DNA of 64,000 bases from Paenibacillus sonchi (lineage in GTDB: Bacteria > Bacillota > Bacilli > Paenibacillales > Paenibacillaceae): assembly GCF_016772475.1 (NCBI RefSeq), contig NZ_CP068596.1:1-64000 (forward strand). Direction: 5' to 3'. Below the pieces are notes generated by a model, which made no database searches, had not been told where the DNA came from, and saw nothing but the letters and a program-made list of their open reading frames with translations. Both the position numbers and the translations under genes were made by a program. This document shows, in pieces, positions 1-8,514 of this stretch (position 1 is its first letter; each line of letters begins with the position of its first letter).

Positions 1-693
1 GAAATACGATCTCATTACAGATGTCCATGTCACGCCCGGAAATGTCCATGATTCCGTGCTGTATTTGTCGCGTCTGGACCGACAACAGAAACGTTTTGGA
101 TTCCAAGTAGAAGCCATTGCGCTAGATTCAGGGTATTTAACAACGCCGATTTGCCGAGGCTTGCAAAGCCGAAACATATTTGCCGTTATTGCTCTCCGGA
201 GATTACATTCTAAGCAAGGACTGTTTCCGAAATGGAAGTTTACTTTTGACGCTGAGCAAGTGCTCTTCGTCTGTCCGGCCGGCCAAGAATTGAAGTACCG
301 GACGACGGACCGCAAAGGCTACCAGCAGTATGCGTCAGATCCGGAGCAATATAAAAATTGTCCGTTTTTAACCGAGTGTACGCAGTCCAAAAACCACCAG
401 AAAGTGGTGACCCTCATGTCTGGGAGGACAGCAAGGATTGGGTGCGGAACAACTGGCTTAGCAAGTCAGGCAAGCAGTTGTACCGCAAACGAAAAGAAAC
501 GATTGAGCGAAGCTTCGCGGATACTATAGAGCTCCATGGGTTTCGCTATTGCCGATTGCGCAGGCTGCCGAATGTCAGGGAACAGGCACTGATGACAGCA
601 GCTGTACAGAACATGAAGAAGATGGCGATTCACCTGGATCGCGGGAAACACGGGGGTAACCCCCTCGTTTTCCCGTTTGCAGGTAGTCATTGA
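1..693 (+). pseudogene. IS1182-like transposase, 3' part, frameshifted
   Basis: This is a DDE transposase fragment of the IS1182 type. The reading frame is already open at base 2 (YDLITDVHVTPGNVHDS, typical of the DDE core), so the 5' part lies outside the window. The frame runs to about base 412 (a CPAGQELKYR stretch and Cys-rich NCPFLTEC). There it must shift by one base to continue as [14 protein letters not shown] and end at the TGA at 691-693. The join reads KVVT then HVWED, consistent with loss of one G in ACCCGTCAT, now ACCCTCAT, at 411-414. The C-terminal helix-rich part ([20 protein letters not shown]) is normal for the family. The element is probably inactive unless the indel is a sequencing error. 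Confidence 0.85.
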
Positions 694-701
694 AATACGA
701 A

Positions 702-735
702 AGAAACCCAGAGTCTTTAAAAGACCTGGGTTTCT
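702..735 (+). terminator. Hairpin at the end of the transposase gene
   Basis: Perfect 10-bp arms AGAAACCCAG / CTGGGTTTCT enclose a further partly paired AGTCTTT/AAAGAC. The hairpin sits 9 bp after the transposase stop and is the likely transcript end inside the IS. Confidence 0.6.
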
Positions 736-748
736 CGACAATCTGGGG

Positions 749-764
749 CGCTCTAATTAGAGCG
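749..764. repeat. 16-bp perfect palindrome at the IS right boundary
   Basis: CGCTCTAATTAGAGCG is a perfect palindrome directly after a GACAATCTGGGG stretch that I take as the IS end. It is also 12 bp past the stop of the minus-strand YvrJ-like gene, followed by T-rich sequence on that strand, so it may be the remnant of that gene's terminator used as the IS target. The IS boundary itself is inferred. Confidence 0.45.
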
Positions 765-775
765 TCTTTCTTTTC

Positions 776-982
776 TTAATCATTTTTTTTGAGTGTTTCT
801 GATGCTGATTTTTTTAACTCTACATTGAGAGTTTGAACAGCTCGAGTCAATTCCCTTACTGTTTTATCCAGTTGCTTAAATTGTGACTCCATATTCTGCA
901 GAACATACTTCAGCAAGATAAGGGATATGGCCGCCGGAAACCCGATATTTGTGACCAAGTTGATGATACTCTCTGGGTCCAC
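776..982 (-). CDS. yvrJ: YvrJ family small membrane protein
   Basis: This is a small protein of about 68 residues: an N-terminal NIGFPAAISLILL hydrophobic segment followed by an amphipathic coiled segment (MESQFKQLDKTVRELTRAVQ). That arrangement is typical of YvrJ-type peptides. An upstream ATG at 994 abuts its Shine-Dalgarno AAGGAG with no spacer, so the GTG at 982 (MDPESIINLVTN), about 12 nt from it, is the better start. The gene is divergent from the split sigma genes at 1182-1717. In Bacillus subtilis yvrJ lies next to sigO-rsoA, so the association supports both calls. Function is unknown; a membrane location is inferred. Confidence 0.65.
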   Translation of the reverse strand: MDPESIINLVTNIGFPAAISLILLKYVLQNMESQFKQLDKTVRELTRAVQTLNVELKKSASETLKKND

Positions 983-1181
983 TTCTTCTCTCATCTCCTT
1001 TCAAATTAACTTTTCCGTTTCACTTACAAGGAGAAATTCATCACTTTTTTACAACATAACCTGATAGAAGACCCTAAATATGGTATGATAAATGGGAACA
1101 AATGTTTGTGTTTTAGTTGTGAAAGTAGTCAGAATTACTCCTTATATATAGAGAGGCTAAACCATACAAGGAGGAGTTATT

Positions 1182-1523
1182 ATGGCGCTGTTAGATTATT
1201 ACCGTACCGAACTAAAAAGAATGGCATGGCGAATTCACTATCATGTAAAGAAAGAGCAAAATGCCGAGTTACTGTCTAATTTTGAGCCTATTATGGCTTG
1301 TCCTGGTTTTAGCCAAGATAGTGATAATAGACTTATACTGAGGCAACTCCTGAATTCGTTATCCTCCGAAATCGGCAAGGAAATTATCTACCAGTTATAC
1401 ATACTGGGCAAAAAAGAAAGAGACGTTGCGGCTGAGCTCCAAATGACCCAACAGGCGGTGAACCGATGGAAGAACAAGATGCTAAAAGAAATGAAGCAGA
1501 AGATAGAGAAATCGAACAGCTAA
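1182..1523 (+). CDS. Sigma factor region-4 protein (SigO-like half of a split sigma)
   Basis: A 113-residue protein. Residues about 60-108 (EIGKEIIYQLYILGKKERDV then AAELQMTQQAVNRWKNKML) form a sigma-70 region 4 helix-turn-helix, which contacts the -35 element. There is no room for region 2, so it cannot melt a -10 element alone. The start ATG follows a strong AAGGAGGAG at 6-7 nt. The next gene overlaps its 3' end by 58 bp in another frame and encodes a region-2-like protein, so the two are translationally coupled and probably act as a two-subunit sigma factor, as SigO/RsoA do in B. subtilis. A phage-type late regulator is the alternative. Confidence 0.7.
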   Translation: MALLDYYRTELKRMAWRIHYHVKKEQNAELLSNFEPIMACPGFSQDSDNRLILRQLLNSLSSEIGKEIIYQLYILGKKERDVAAELQMTQQAVNRWKNKMLKEMKQKIEKSNS

Positions 1524-1717
1524 TTGAACGAATTGTGGTAGATCATGATGAACAAGCAATGCTTGCTTTCTTAGCTTTATTCGAAGAGGATATGAATGTT
1601 TTATCTAAATACATGCGGATGTCAAAAGATGATGCTATGCAAAGTTTAAAACTGGGGTTGCTGGAGATGGTTTTGAACAATCAGGTAATTAAAAATAGAA
1701 AAAGTAAACGTAAATGA
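1466..1717 (+). CDS. Sigma region-2-like partner (RsoA-like)
   Basis: An 83-residue acidic protein. IERIVVDHDEQAMLAFLALF, EEDMNVLSKYM and DDAMQSLKLGLLEMV fit the helical start of sigma region 2 (the pattern in which a D-A-x-Q-x-L segment touches core RNA polymerase). The tail is basic (NRKSKRK). It starts inside the preceding region-4 gene, with a GGCGGTG Shine-Dalgarno six bases upstream. Size, order and neighbours match rsoA, the co-sigma partner of SigO. The homology is a pattern judgement, not an alignment score. Confidence 0.6.
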   Translation: MEEQDAKRNEAEDREIEQLIERIVVDHDEQAMLAFLALFEEDMNVLSKYMRMSKDDAMQSLKLGLLEMVLNNQVIKNRKSKRK

Positions 1718-2425
1718 ATCGTCTGCCGATGCCAATCGCTTTCCTGCATGTTACTGTGGAGCAGATGTTGATCGGGCGAAACCGACGACTCCATTTCCCT
1801 TAGCGAGTGCTACGATTGCTGCCGCGGCGGGAAAGAACCGAAACGGAACCCAGGTCCTAGCTTTTACTGTAACCCTTCCTTAGCCGGTTTGGAAATCTTC
1901 ATTTACTCGGTTCAAAGTGCTGGTAACAACTAAATATGAAGCCGGCTTACCGGCAACAAGGTCCCCTCTCTGCCCATACCTAACGAATTTAAGCTTTGAC
2001 CACATCGTGCCGCACAAGGGCGACAAAGAACTATTCTGGAACCGCACAAACTGACTGGCGCAGTGCAAGGCTTGTCATGATGCGAAGACGGCAGCTTTGC
2101 CAATAAAAAAACCACTCTTGAGAGTGGTTAAAGACGTCTTTCACCTTCAGGATGAATTTCAGCGCGTCATTCTTTACGGAGCGTGAGGTATCGGATTGGA
2201 CAACAGATATACTTGTTATGCCAATAACGTCTATCAAAGCGGTGTTTCTCCATGGCCTTGGGTATGGTCGGTACAGTAACGACCCCTGGTGAGCTTAGCC
2301 GCGGTCGTCCATGCATCTTCCGAATCCATCAAAAATGTCCGTTCTCCCGCTTGGGGGAGCTTTGGTTACATCGATTTTCACCCGGTCAAAGCGGGAACAT
2401 GATGCCGAATTGTGTTTATAATCTT
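1718..2425. other. Intergenic stretch without a convincing gene
   Basis: Short open frames here lack ribosome binding sites and protein-like composition. I see no terminator of note. The stretch probably contains decayed sequence, ending in the Tn7-like remnant that follows. Confidence 0.5.
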
Positions 2426-2580
2426 AAGGAAGCCTTAGACTGCCGCTGTTATTCAACTAACGTTACCCATTAGCTTAATGAAGCGCCCGTCAGTCTAATA
2501 CTTTATTTTCTCAGTCTACAACTTTATTTTCTGAGTTTATCATTTTATTTTTCAGTCTAATGCTTTATTTTCTTTGAACA
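2426..2580 (+). mobile_element. Tn7-like element remnant: right end with four tandem TnsB-like sites
   Basis: 2491-2573 holds four head-to-tail copies of a 20-21 bp site (AGTCTAATACTTTATTTTC and variants), followed by TTGAACA ending at 2580. Read from the other strand the tip is TGTTCAAAGAAAATAAAG, a TGT terminus followed by stacked sites as in the right end of Tn7. Just upstream, 2438-2490 resembles the inner left-end sequence of the complete element at 15 kb (CTTAGACT.CCGCTGTT, then ACTAACGTT), so the two ends seem fused by an internal deletion. No open frame remains inside. Confidence 0.6.
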
Positions 2581-2722
2581 AACAGAATTGCAAAAATTAG
2601 CTAATTGCCAAAGTGAAAGATTTATCAACTTGAGCAATACATAAGGAATAGGTGTTATCTTCCACTACTTGAACCTTAAAAATATTTATTACTGTATCTA
2701 AAGTGTATACTGTAACAGTAAA

Positions 2723-2748
2723 AAGCCTCCAGGTTTCCCTGGAGGCTT
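2723..2748 (-). terminator. Rho-independent terminator
   Basis: AAGCCTCCAGG and CCTGGAGGCTT pair over 11 bp with a GAAA loop, followed by TTTTA on the minus strand. It terminates the two-gene minus-strand unit ending at 2762. Confidence 0.85.
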
Positions 2749-2761
2749 AGGTTTGTGATAT

Positions 2762-2923
2762 TTATTGAACAGCTCTCAAAACATTCTCAACTTTCTTCTC
2801 GGTGACAGCGGCTCTTTCTCCCATTTGCTTCAGGATCGAATTCCGCAGCTCACGCCGGTGGCTCATAATTTGTTTTTGTGGAACATCTTCGACTTTTCTA
2901 ACCTTAATTAGCTCCTTTTGCAT
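2762..2923 (-). CDS. Small basic hypothetical protein
   Basis: A 53-residue, Lys/Arg-rich, helical protein (MQKELIKVRKVEDVPQ to VENVLRAVQ). The ATG at 2923 has GAGGAGG 9 nt upstream inside the end of the preceding gene, whose stop lies 18 bp into this one. Longer starts upstream have no site. It is coupled to the membrane coiled-coil protein, so it may be its partner. No family recognised. Confidence 0.55.
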   Translation of the reverse strand: MQKELIKVRKVEDVPQKQIMSHRRELRNSILKQMGERAAVTEKKVENVLRAVQ

Positions 2924-4040
2924 TCTGGGTAGCCTCCTCTTCATCCGATGATATCATGCTCTTTTGCAAAATAAGACAGAAGGTATGAATCAATCTACGA
3001 ACCTGTCTTGACTCTATTATATCATTAGACAAAATAAGAGACAAGGCACGTTCGTCCGTATCGTTGAAGTGGAAACACCAAATCCATCGCTTTTGATTGA
3101 GCATTCTCATAGAAAATGCAACAATAAATCTGCCAGGATATGGATTACTCACGAAGGCTTCGTTTGAGCGATTACTTCGCGCAGCTGACACCGCAGCATA
3201 TTCATTCTCTTGTGGAATAGACATATCAATCTCATTCATGCTACCGCCAGAAGTTCCGACGTCCTTCAGCTTCCGCAAAATGTCCCCATCTACTTCATAA
3301 ATCGTAAATGGTGTTACAAAGCGGAGATCGTTAAAATCTAGGACTCCATTAGAAAACCTGTATAAATTGGTGTTTACTTCTGTAATCAAGGTCACCAGTT
3401 GTGTGATAGAGGTTTCTGAGAGTTCTAAGTCAGAAACGAGCCCGTCAACAATTCTCTCATATTCTTCAATACGTTCACGTTGTTCTTGAATGGTCTCTTC
3501 CAGCGCTTCCTCTCTACCCATAGAATACTGCAGCACCGACGTTACGCTGTGATCCGTATTAGGTACAAGATAGGAATTCAGGACCTCGTACAGATCATTA
3601 AACGTAAAGTCGTCGAGCTGTAATAATGAATTCCAGAGATTGTATTCGCTAGGACGTATGGCTTTAAGCGCCTCGATATGAAATTCCGGAGTGCCCAGTG
3701 TCGCCATCTTATTTATGTACCGACGTACATATCCGAAGTAATAGATTGCAAGCAGTACGACCACACTGGTCAGAATAATGGACCAAAGCGGAACTTTGAC
3801 ATACCAAGTTGCCGCAATGATGATACCTTGTCCAATAATCGGCAGCGAGGTCCACTTTATCGCAGATAAGAGTTTTAAGTGCTTGGTATAGCCCTTAAGC
3901 TCCCTCAGTGGGCCTTTCCAGGCGAGGCCTAACCACTTTTCTCCTTTCTGCCTCCGCATCTTCATGATAACCGGATCGAAAATGTCTCTTAATTGGTTAA
4001 TATAACTATGATAATTTTTTTTAATACCATCCGGATTCAT
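2904..4040 (-). CDS. Two-TM membrane protein with coiled coil, unknown function
   Basis: 378 residues. A basic N-terminus is followed by two adjacent transmembrane segments at about residues 62-100 (IIGQGIIIAATWYV and LWSIILTSVVVLLAIYYFGY), a soluble helical part, a coiled coil near 175-215 (EEALEETIQEQRERIEEYER), and a mixed C-terminal domain with RFIVAFSM, WIWCFHFND and ERALSLILSND strands, reminiscent of a GAF/PAS-like sensor fold. I do not recognise the family. The layout suggests a membrane-anchored sensor or scaffold. It heads a two-gene operon with the 53-residue protein and ends at a strong terminator. Confidence 0.7.
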   Translation of the reverse strand: MNPDGIKKNYHSYINQLRDIFDPVIMKMRRQKGEKWLGLAWKGPLRELKGYTKHLKLLSAIKWTSLPIIGQGIIIAATWYVKVPLWSIILTSVVVLLAIYYFGYVRRYINKMATLGTPEFHIEALKAIRPSEYNLWNSLLQLDDFTFNDLYEVLNSYLVPNTDHSVTSVLQYSMGREEALEETIQEQRERIEEYERIVDGLVSDLELSETSITQLVTLITEVNTNLYRFSNGVLDFNDLRFVTPFTIYEVDGDILRKLKDVGTSGGSMNEIDMSIPQENEYAAVSAARSNRSNEAFVSNPYPGRFIVAFSMRMLNQKRWIWCFHFNDTDERALSLILSNDIIESRQVRRLIHTFCLILQKSMISSDEEEATQNAKGAN

Positions 4041-4107
4041 TATATTCCTCCTCTAGTACCTATTAACTATTCGCTGTGTTTTTGATGCTCCTACACCTTT
4101 GATAAAG

Positions 4108-5148
4108 TCAGGAGTATTGACCGATCCCACAGGAAATTTCATCTTCGCAAAGGGGATCAGTGAAACATCCACATCCGCCAAAATCGAATAGATCCACCTG
4201 ACTATCCGAATCCAATTCTATCTGGAAATCCCGAAGTGATAGAGGTGCTCCGTCACGTTTCATGAAGCTATATTGCTTCAACTTCATGTATTCTGAGCTA
4301 GCACTGGCAGCCGGATGAATAAACAGTTTCGGCTTAGATGCGCGGTCATAGAAGTAATCCCGATAGGCCTCATCCAGCTCCGTCAGCATTTTCTTTTGGA
4401 CTTCAAGAGGAATGACATCTTCCAAAGGTATTGGATTCTTGTCCTTAGGATTGTTCCCCTTAGTGATGTATCTATACGCTGACACACACATTTTCAGATG
4501 GAATTCTTGCTCCACTAGCTTTGCAAAAACAGCCGGCATAGCTTCGCGCAGCAGCCTATAATGAGCTTGTCCAGCTTTAACACAACGACCATTGCAATTG
4601 TTATGAGAAAAGCCAAGGTCATATAGTTTGGGCTGACGTATATTATAGCGCTTTATGACTTCGTCTTTCCATATATTCCGCTCTATTAATGGCATTTCTA
4701 CCTTAAATGGAGCCCAATTCTTTTGGATAGCCGGCGCACGGTGCATTTCCTCGAATCCAATCCCAAAATAAAGTGTAGGGTCGAAAGTGAAGTTTTCATT
4801 TTTCAAATACTGCTTATTCCGCCATTTCTCAATTTTAGGACGAATTCCACGCCGGATAAAGTCTTGTGAGACTTTCTGCTTCAATATTGTTGAGCAGCGG
4901 CCAATCATGCTATTATAAACTAGCTTTTCTTCAAACATTACCTGTATCGGTGTTAGTCCCGAGCTATGGATGAGCAGCGGTAATTCCAGTTTATCCGATG
5001 CTTCATGGATGAACCGGTATAGGTCCTCATTCTCCCATAGCGTATCCGTAAAATATAAAATAATATTGGCTTCTGGAAAACGAAGCTTCGCGTCAACAGC
5101 AGACGCGAAGCTTGCTTTACCGCCTGAAAAGAAGACGATAATATTCAC
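4108..5148 (-). CDS. PP-loop phosphoadenosine phosphosulfate reductase-like protein
   Basis: The N-terminus NIIVFFSGGKASFASA carries the SGGK-x-S PP-loop of adenine nucleotide alpha-hydrolases, followed by an ANIILYFTDT strand as in PAPS-reductase/DndC-like proteins. Later cysteines (NNCNGRCVKAG and FGGCGCFTDPLCEDEISCG) could bind metal or an Fe-S cluster. About 346 residues. Such proteins are common in phages and plasmids and activate substrates with ATP; the substrate here is unknown. I choose the GTG at 5148, 6 nt after AAAGGTG, over one three codons upstream. It lies 66 bp after a D12 DNA methylase, so a role linked to nucleic-acid modification is plausible but unproven. Confidence 0.75.
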   Translation of the reverse strand: MNIIVFFSGGKASFASAVDAKLRFPEANIILYFTDTLWENEDLYRFIHEASDKLELPLLIHSSGLTPIQVMFEEKLVYNSMIGRCSTILKQKVSQDFIRRGIRPKIEKWRNKQYLKNENFTFDPTLYFGIGFEEMHRAPAIQKNWAPFKVEMPLIERNIWKDEVIKRYNIRQPKLYDLGFSHNNCNGRCVKAGQAHYRLLREAMPAVFAKLVEQEFHLKMCVSAYRYITKGNNPKDKNPIPLEDVIPLEVQKKMLTELDEAYRDYFYDRASKPKLFIHPAASASSEYMKLKQYSFMKRDGAPLSLRDFQIELDSDSQVDLFDFGGCGCFTDPLCEDEISCGIGQYS

Positions 5149-5214
5149 TAAGCACACCTTTCCAGGGAAGTTCCCTCTTTTATCAACACGTTTCTTTATC
5201 CCAGCTACAGCCTA

Positions 5215-6045
5215 TTAGAAAAAGGACAATTGCCCACTTCCTGTCGGCTTATAATTGGTAAATACATATTCGACTTCATCCCGCCGGGTTTGTCCTAGCT
5301 CCGCCTTGGCTACTGTACCAACCTTTGACTTAAAGGTTGTGCAGTGCCAATCACTGTAAAGCTCTAAGATAAGCGGATCTCCATAATAAGAAACCATACA
5401 TTTCCCCTGCAGATGATGAAGCATTTCAGCAAGCCGCTCATGCTCATCAAAGGCAAATTTGTAGAAATGTTCTCGATTTACATAGGGTGGATCAACATAT
5501 AGGAAAGAACCGGGTGAATCGTATCGCTTTATGATCTCTTTATAATCTAGGCATTCAATCATCACGCGCCTGAATCGTTCCTCAAAGGCCTCCAATTTAT
5601 CAACTGCATTCTGGTAGTCATTCGCTGTGTTCTTGATCTTCCCCGACCGCCAGCCGCTCTTAACCCCGTTCGCTGGGATAATACACTGGCGAAGGCAATA
5701 GAAGAAGCGGACGGCTCGTTCAAATGGATCCTCTGGAAGTGCTTCCCGCTGCCACTTCTCAAATAGAAAGCGGCTGGTGGGCAGCGAAGCTAACGCTGAG
5801 ATGAGTTCAGAACGCCTCTCGCGGAGGACGAGAAGAAAGTTGATAAGCTCTTGGTCTTTGTCATTGAATACTTCAACACGGCTCCTCTTCTTGGCGACAG
5901 TCATATGTCCCCCTCCGCCAAATACGTCTACCCAGCAGTGATGCTCAGGAATGAGCGGGATAAGCTCAGGTGCCAAAAAATGCTTCCCGCCGAACCACCT
6001 CAGAACTGAAGGAATATGTTTATCATCGTAATAATTCATAGCCAA
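5215..6045 (-). CDS. DNA adenine methyltransferase, D12 (Dam) class
   Basis: 276 residues. RWFGGKHFLAPELIPLIP is the N-terminal AdoMet-binding motif of D12 methylases, VDVFGGGGHMTVAKK the FxGxG loop, and FLYVDPPYVNREHFY the catalytic DPPY. It methylates the N6 of adenine at an unknown site. The TTG at 6045 sits about 8 nt after AGGGAG and is preferred; the ATG two codons later is too far from it. Full length, no disruption. No cognate endonuclease is nearby, so it is probably an orphan modification enzyme as often found in phages and plasmids. Confidence 0.9.
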   Translation of the reverse strand: MAMNYYDDKHIPSVLRWFGGKHFLAPELIPLIPEHHCWVDVFGGGGHMTVAKKRSRVEVFNDKDQELINFLLVLRERRSELISALASLPTSRFLFEKWQREALPEDPFERAVRFFYCLRQCIIPANGVKSGWRSGKIKNTANDYQNAVDKLEAFEERFRRVMIECLDYKEIIKRYDSPGSFLYVDPPYVNREHFYKFAFDEHERLAEMLHHLQGKCMVSYYGDPLILELYSDWHCTTFKSKVGTVAKAELGQTRRDEVEYVFTNYKPTGSGQLSFF

Positions 6046-6193
6046 TGTACTCGCTCCCTTTTCCGATATCGTGTTGTTCGATATGGGAATAGGCAGGACT
6101 CTGTTTGTCCTCTCACGCAGGCTCGATCTCCCTGCAGTAAGTGCTACTCATTCCTTGCGGAAGCTCGCCGAAGGGGATAACAATGTATCTCAA
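6023..6193 (-). pseudogene. Small gene interrupted by an in-frame TGA
   Basis: From a TTG at 6193 the frame reads MRYIVIPFGELPQG through REIEPA, meets a TGA at 6113-6115, then stays open in the same frame (EDKQSPAYSHIEQ to YIGYELLR) to a stop inside the start of the Dam gene. The continuous coding-like sequence on both sides suggests a 56-residue protein with a nonsense change. No family recognised. Confidence 0.35.
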
Positions 6194-6282
6194 AACTGCA
6201 CCGTCCTAGCGGTACAGCTCCTTCATCGCACCTGAATTTAGAGAGTGGGTATCACTGGCCAATCGTAGTGTATGTTCATAGG

Positions 6283-6564
6283 TTAATCTTCATCGTAGAT
6301 GGGCAGGCCTTCAATCACAGGTCCATCGCAGTCCAGCATAACCCAGCTGCAGCCAAGCCTGGCGGCATGGTTAACCACCCTGTGCAGACTTTCTGGAACA
6401 TTCTTGAGGCCTTCTACACTTCGCAAATCTTTGGGAACCATGATGAACCAGCCAAATATTGATTTTTCAAAAAACTTCAGATCATTACAATCGTCTTTGT
6501 CCATCCATTCTTTTGCATCAGCTGTAATATGTGAGTCCGATGCTGTTAACATGGCAACGATCAT
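6283..6564 (-). CDS. DUF5983-like small protein
   Basis: 93 residues. The centre and end (SIFGWFIMVPKDL, VVNHAARLGCSWVMLDCDG, then EGLPIYDED) match the pattern I associate with DUF5983, small plasmid and phage proteins of unknown function. The ATG at 6564 has CTGGAGGAG 5 nt upstream; an earlier ATG in frame has none. Confidence 0.6.
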   Translation of the reverse strand: MIVAMLTASDSHITADAKEWMDKDDCNDLKFFEKSIFGWFIMVPKDLRSVEGLKNVPESLHRVVNHAARLGCSWVMLDCDGPVIEGLPIYDED

Positions 6565-6635
6565 CCGTACTCCTCCAGGCACACCCCTTTCAACAGGAGG
6601 GTGTGCATTTCTCCCCCTGTCAGGGCTGCCGCGGC

Positions 6636-7523
6636 TTACTTCATCAAAGCGATTTGTGTCCGCAGCATGGCTTCGTTAATCCTATTTTCAAGCAGCAGAA
6701 CGTAAGTGTGTTTGATCAAATAGGTAGAGAACTTGGCCATACTTTTTCCAAATTTGAATTTCATATTTTCAAAAAACTCATCTGCGTGAAGCTCAGCAAG
6801 AGACGTTATAGATTGTAAAAAGCGTGCTAATTCCCCTTCCGTATCCTCTTGAGAGAGTAATGTTTGAAACTCCTGCAGCGTCTTAGCTTCATCCTTATGC
6901 TTTCGCCGGTAGCTGGTCAACATTGCCTTCAGCTCTTCAATATTTTCCTCGATGCCGAGCAGCTGCGCGCGTTTCCCATATCGGTAGATCAGCTCGCTTG
7001 CCTCATTCGGTGTCTGGTACTGAATCAGAGAAGTAATTTGCCACTTCTCTCGCTGCACTTCTCGATTCTTCCGCTGGATCTTTTCTTCCTCGATCAGTTC
7101 CTGGTACGCATTTGGCTTGGTCCCAAGCGGGACGCCGTCTGCGTATACCCGGCAAGAAATACCGGCAGCTTCTAAGGCGGCCTTCAACGGATCCGCTAGA
7201 GTGCGGCCAGCGTGTATCTCAACAAAAGGCGTAGGCTGAATCGATTGAATGATATCAACGGCTTTATCCGCTATATCCAGGGCATCGCTTTTTCTGGGGT
7301 GATACTTTTGGAGCGGATAAGGCGCTACGATGTCTTCATATCCGATAATCCGCTGCCCGTAAGGACTTAAGAAGAAAATATCCTCCCGAGGGAATGATCG
7401 GACCTCCATATACTCTATGACAGCGTTGATCCAGCGGCTTTGTTTCCCCTGATAGAATAGGTATGCCGGCAACGGTTCTGCCGGCCGGGCTGAAGATTCA
7501 GTGATGAAAGCAATTCTCCTCAT
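6636..7523 (-). CDS. DUF6884-like protein with C-terminal helical region
   Basis: 295 residues. The N-terminal ~100 residues (PLPAYLFYQGKQSRWINAV, DIFFLSPYGQRIIGYEDIVA, PYPLQ) follow the PARDLY...LSAKHGLL...PYD pattern of DUF6884/YaaA-like proteins. The middle is charged and helical (LIEEEKIQRKNREVQREKW), and the C-terminus is a helical stretch ending RTQIALMK. The start overlaps the stop of the preceding gene (ATGA-type coupling at 7520-7523). Function is unknown; a nucleotide-related fold is inferred. Confidence 0.6.
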   Translation of the reverse strand: MRRIAFITESSARPAEPLPAYLFYQGKQSRWINAVIEYMEVRSFPREDIFFLSPYGQRIIGYEDIVAPYPLQKYHPRKSDALDIADKAVDIIQSIQPTPFVEIHAGRTLADPLKAALEAAGISCRVYADGVPLGTKPNAYQELIEEEKIQRKNREVQREKWQITSLIQYQTPNEASELIYRYGKRAQLLGIEENIEELKAMLTSYRRKHKDEAKTLQEFQTLLSQEDTEGELARFLQSITSLAELHADEFFENMKFKFGKSMAKFSTYLIKHTYVLLLENRINEAMLRTQIALMK

Positions 7524-8137
7524 ACCAGCTCACCACCAGGTGCCGGAGCATATCTACTGCGTAGAAGTTTCTCTGCTTCCTTGATGGCGGCCTCCTTCTG
7601 AAAAACCCCATGCAATAAATAATCCTCGGTATCGAACTTCTCCCATGCTAAGATATGGAATAAAAGTCCATCGTTATATCCTAGTAATAAAGGATTGATT
7701 CCGGGCTCATAAAATGCAGGGTCTAGCACTTCGTCCAGAATAATAATGTCTGTTGGGTATCCACTCCAATAAACCGTCATGCTATTAGTATCGGGTGGAC
7801 CATCCTCAAGATGCACAATGATTCCGTCCTGGCCTTTAAGAAGAGAACTACTTATTTCATACTCTGCCCCGGCCCAACCAGTAAGCGATAATCGATCACT
7901 ACCGCAAACTTCCTTGGGATATGGATTCCTTGACAGAAGGGCGCAAACCTGACAAATGCCAGTCCGTTCAAAGTTTAATGTACGTCCTTTCTTTCCGCAT
8001 CGCATGCAGATTTCCACTACTGGGATCACATCTAAGCATCCAGACATTACAATTGCGTTGCTGCTTGTTGGATCATCTGATAAGTCTTCCTCGTGATACT
8101 CTAAGATTTCCTCTGCAGATGAATTCACTTTTTCCAT
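7520..8137 (-). CDS. Hypothetical protein with zinc ribbon
   Basis: 205 residues with an acidic N-terminus, a C-x2-C...C-x2-C ribbon (ICMRCGKKGRTLNFERTG, then ICQVC) and a beta-rich domain containing DGIIVHLEDGPPDTNSMTVY. The second half has DYLLHGVFQKEAAIKEAEKL. It is the first gene of a coupled pair with the DUF6884-like gene. No family recognised; nucleic acid or protein binding through the ribbon is a guess. Confidence 0.6.
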   Translation of the reverse strand: MEKVNSSAEEILEYHEEDLSDDPTSSNAIVMSGCLDVIPVVEICMRCGKKGRTLNFERTGICQVCALLSRNPYPKEVCGSDRLSLTGWAGAEYEISSSLLKGQDGIIVHLEDGPPDTNSMTVYWSGYPTDIIILDEVLDPAFYEPGINPLLLGYNDGLLFHILAWEKFDTEDYLLHGVFQKEAAIKEAEKLLRSRYAPAPGGELV

Positions 8138-8229
8138 ATTTAATCACTCCATGATTTAGTTTTTCTTCTATTTGTTTCTGAAGCGACAACACACACTTCC
8201 GAGCAGCAGCGTAGAGCCGGCTGCAAGCG

Positions 8230-8405
8230 TTAGGAAGCGCACTTTTTACACATAATCGTATCCTCTAGGGTATAGCCATCGTCGCTGAGACGGGATACTG
8301 GGCGCTCCACTATCGTGCATATCTGCGTTCTCCGTCAAATTCATTCTCTGAAAGCAGTATATATCTCCTTATTGCTTCATTTACAAATACACAAACCTGT
8401 TTCAA
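8230..8405 (-). pseudogene. Small gene broken by a frameshift
   Basis: A TTG at 8405 has a TGGAGGTG site 7 nt upstream and opens MKQVCVFVNEAIRRYILLS to ENEFDGE. The frame then stops, but the -1/+2 frame continues as ICTIVERPVSRLSDDGYTLE and DTIMCKKCAS to a stop at 8230. One indel near 8325-8336 (in GACGGAGAACGCAG, minus strand) would join them into about 58 residues. Confidence 0.45.
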
Positions 8406-8430
8406 CTATGAGCACCTCCAGATTCACGCA

Positions 8431-8480
8431 AAAAAAGAAGACAATATCACACCTCTTTCGTGTGGCATCCTCTCCTGTCT
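8431..8480 (-). terminator. Rho-independent terminator
   Basis: CACAC/GTGTG core with outer AGACA/TGTCT pairing, followed on the minus strand by TTCTTTTTTT. It separates the gene at 8515 from the small gene at 8405. Confidence 0.65.
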
Positions 8481-8514
8481 AAAGCTTCCGTATTTCACGT
8501 TGTTCACTCAATGG

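Noticed and set aside
2252..2473. 73-residue open frame on the plus strand
   Set aside because: No ribosome site, unlikely composition, and it runs into the Tn7-like remnant.
6299..6679. 126-residue plus-strand frame
   Set aside because: Antisense to the DUF5983-like gene, no ribosome site.
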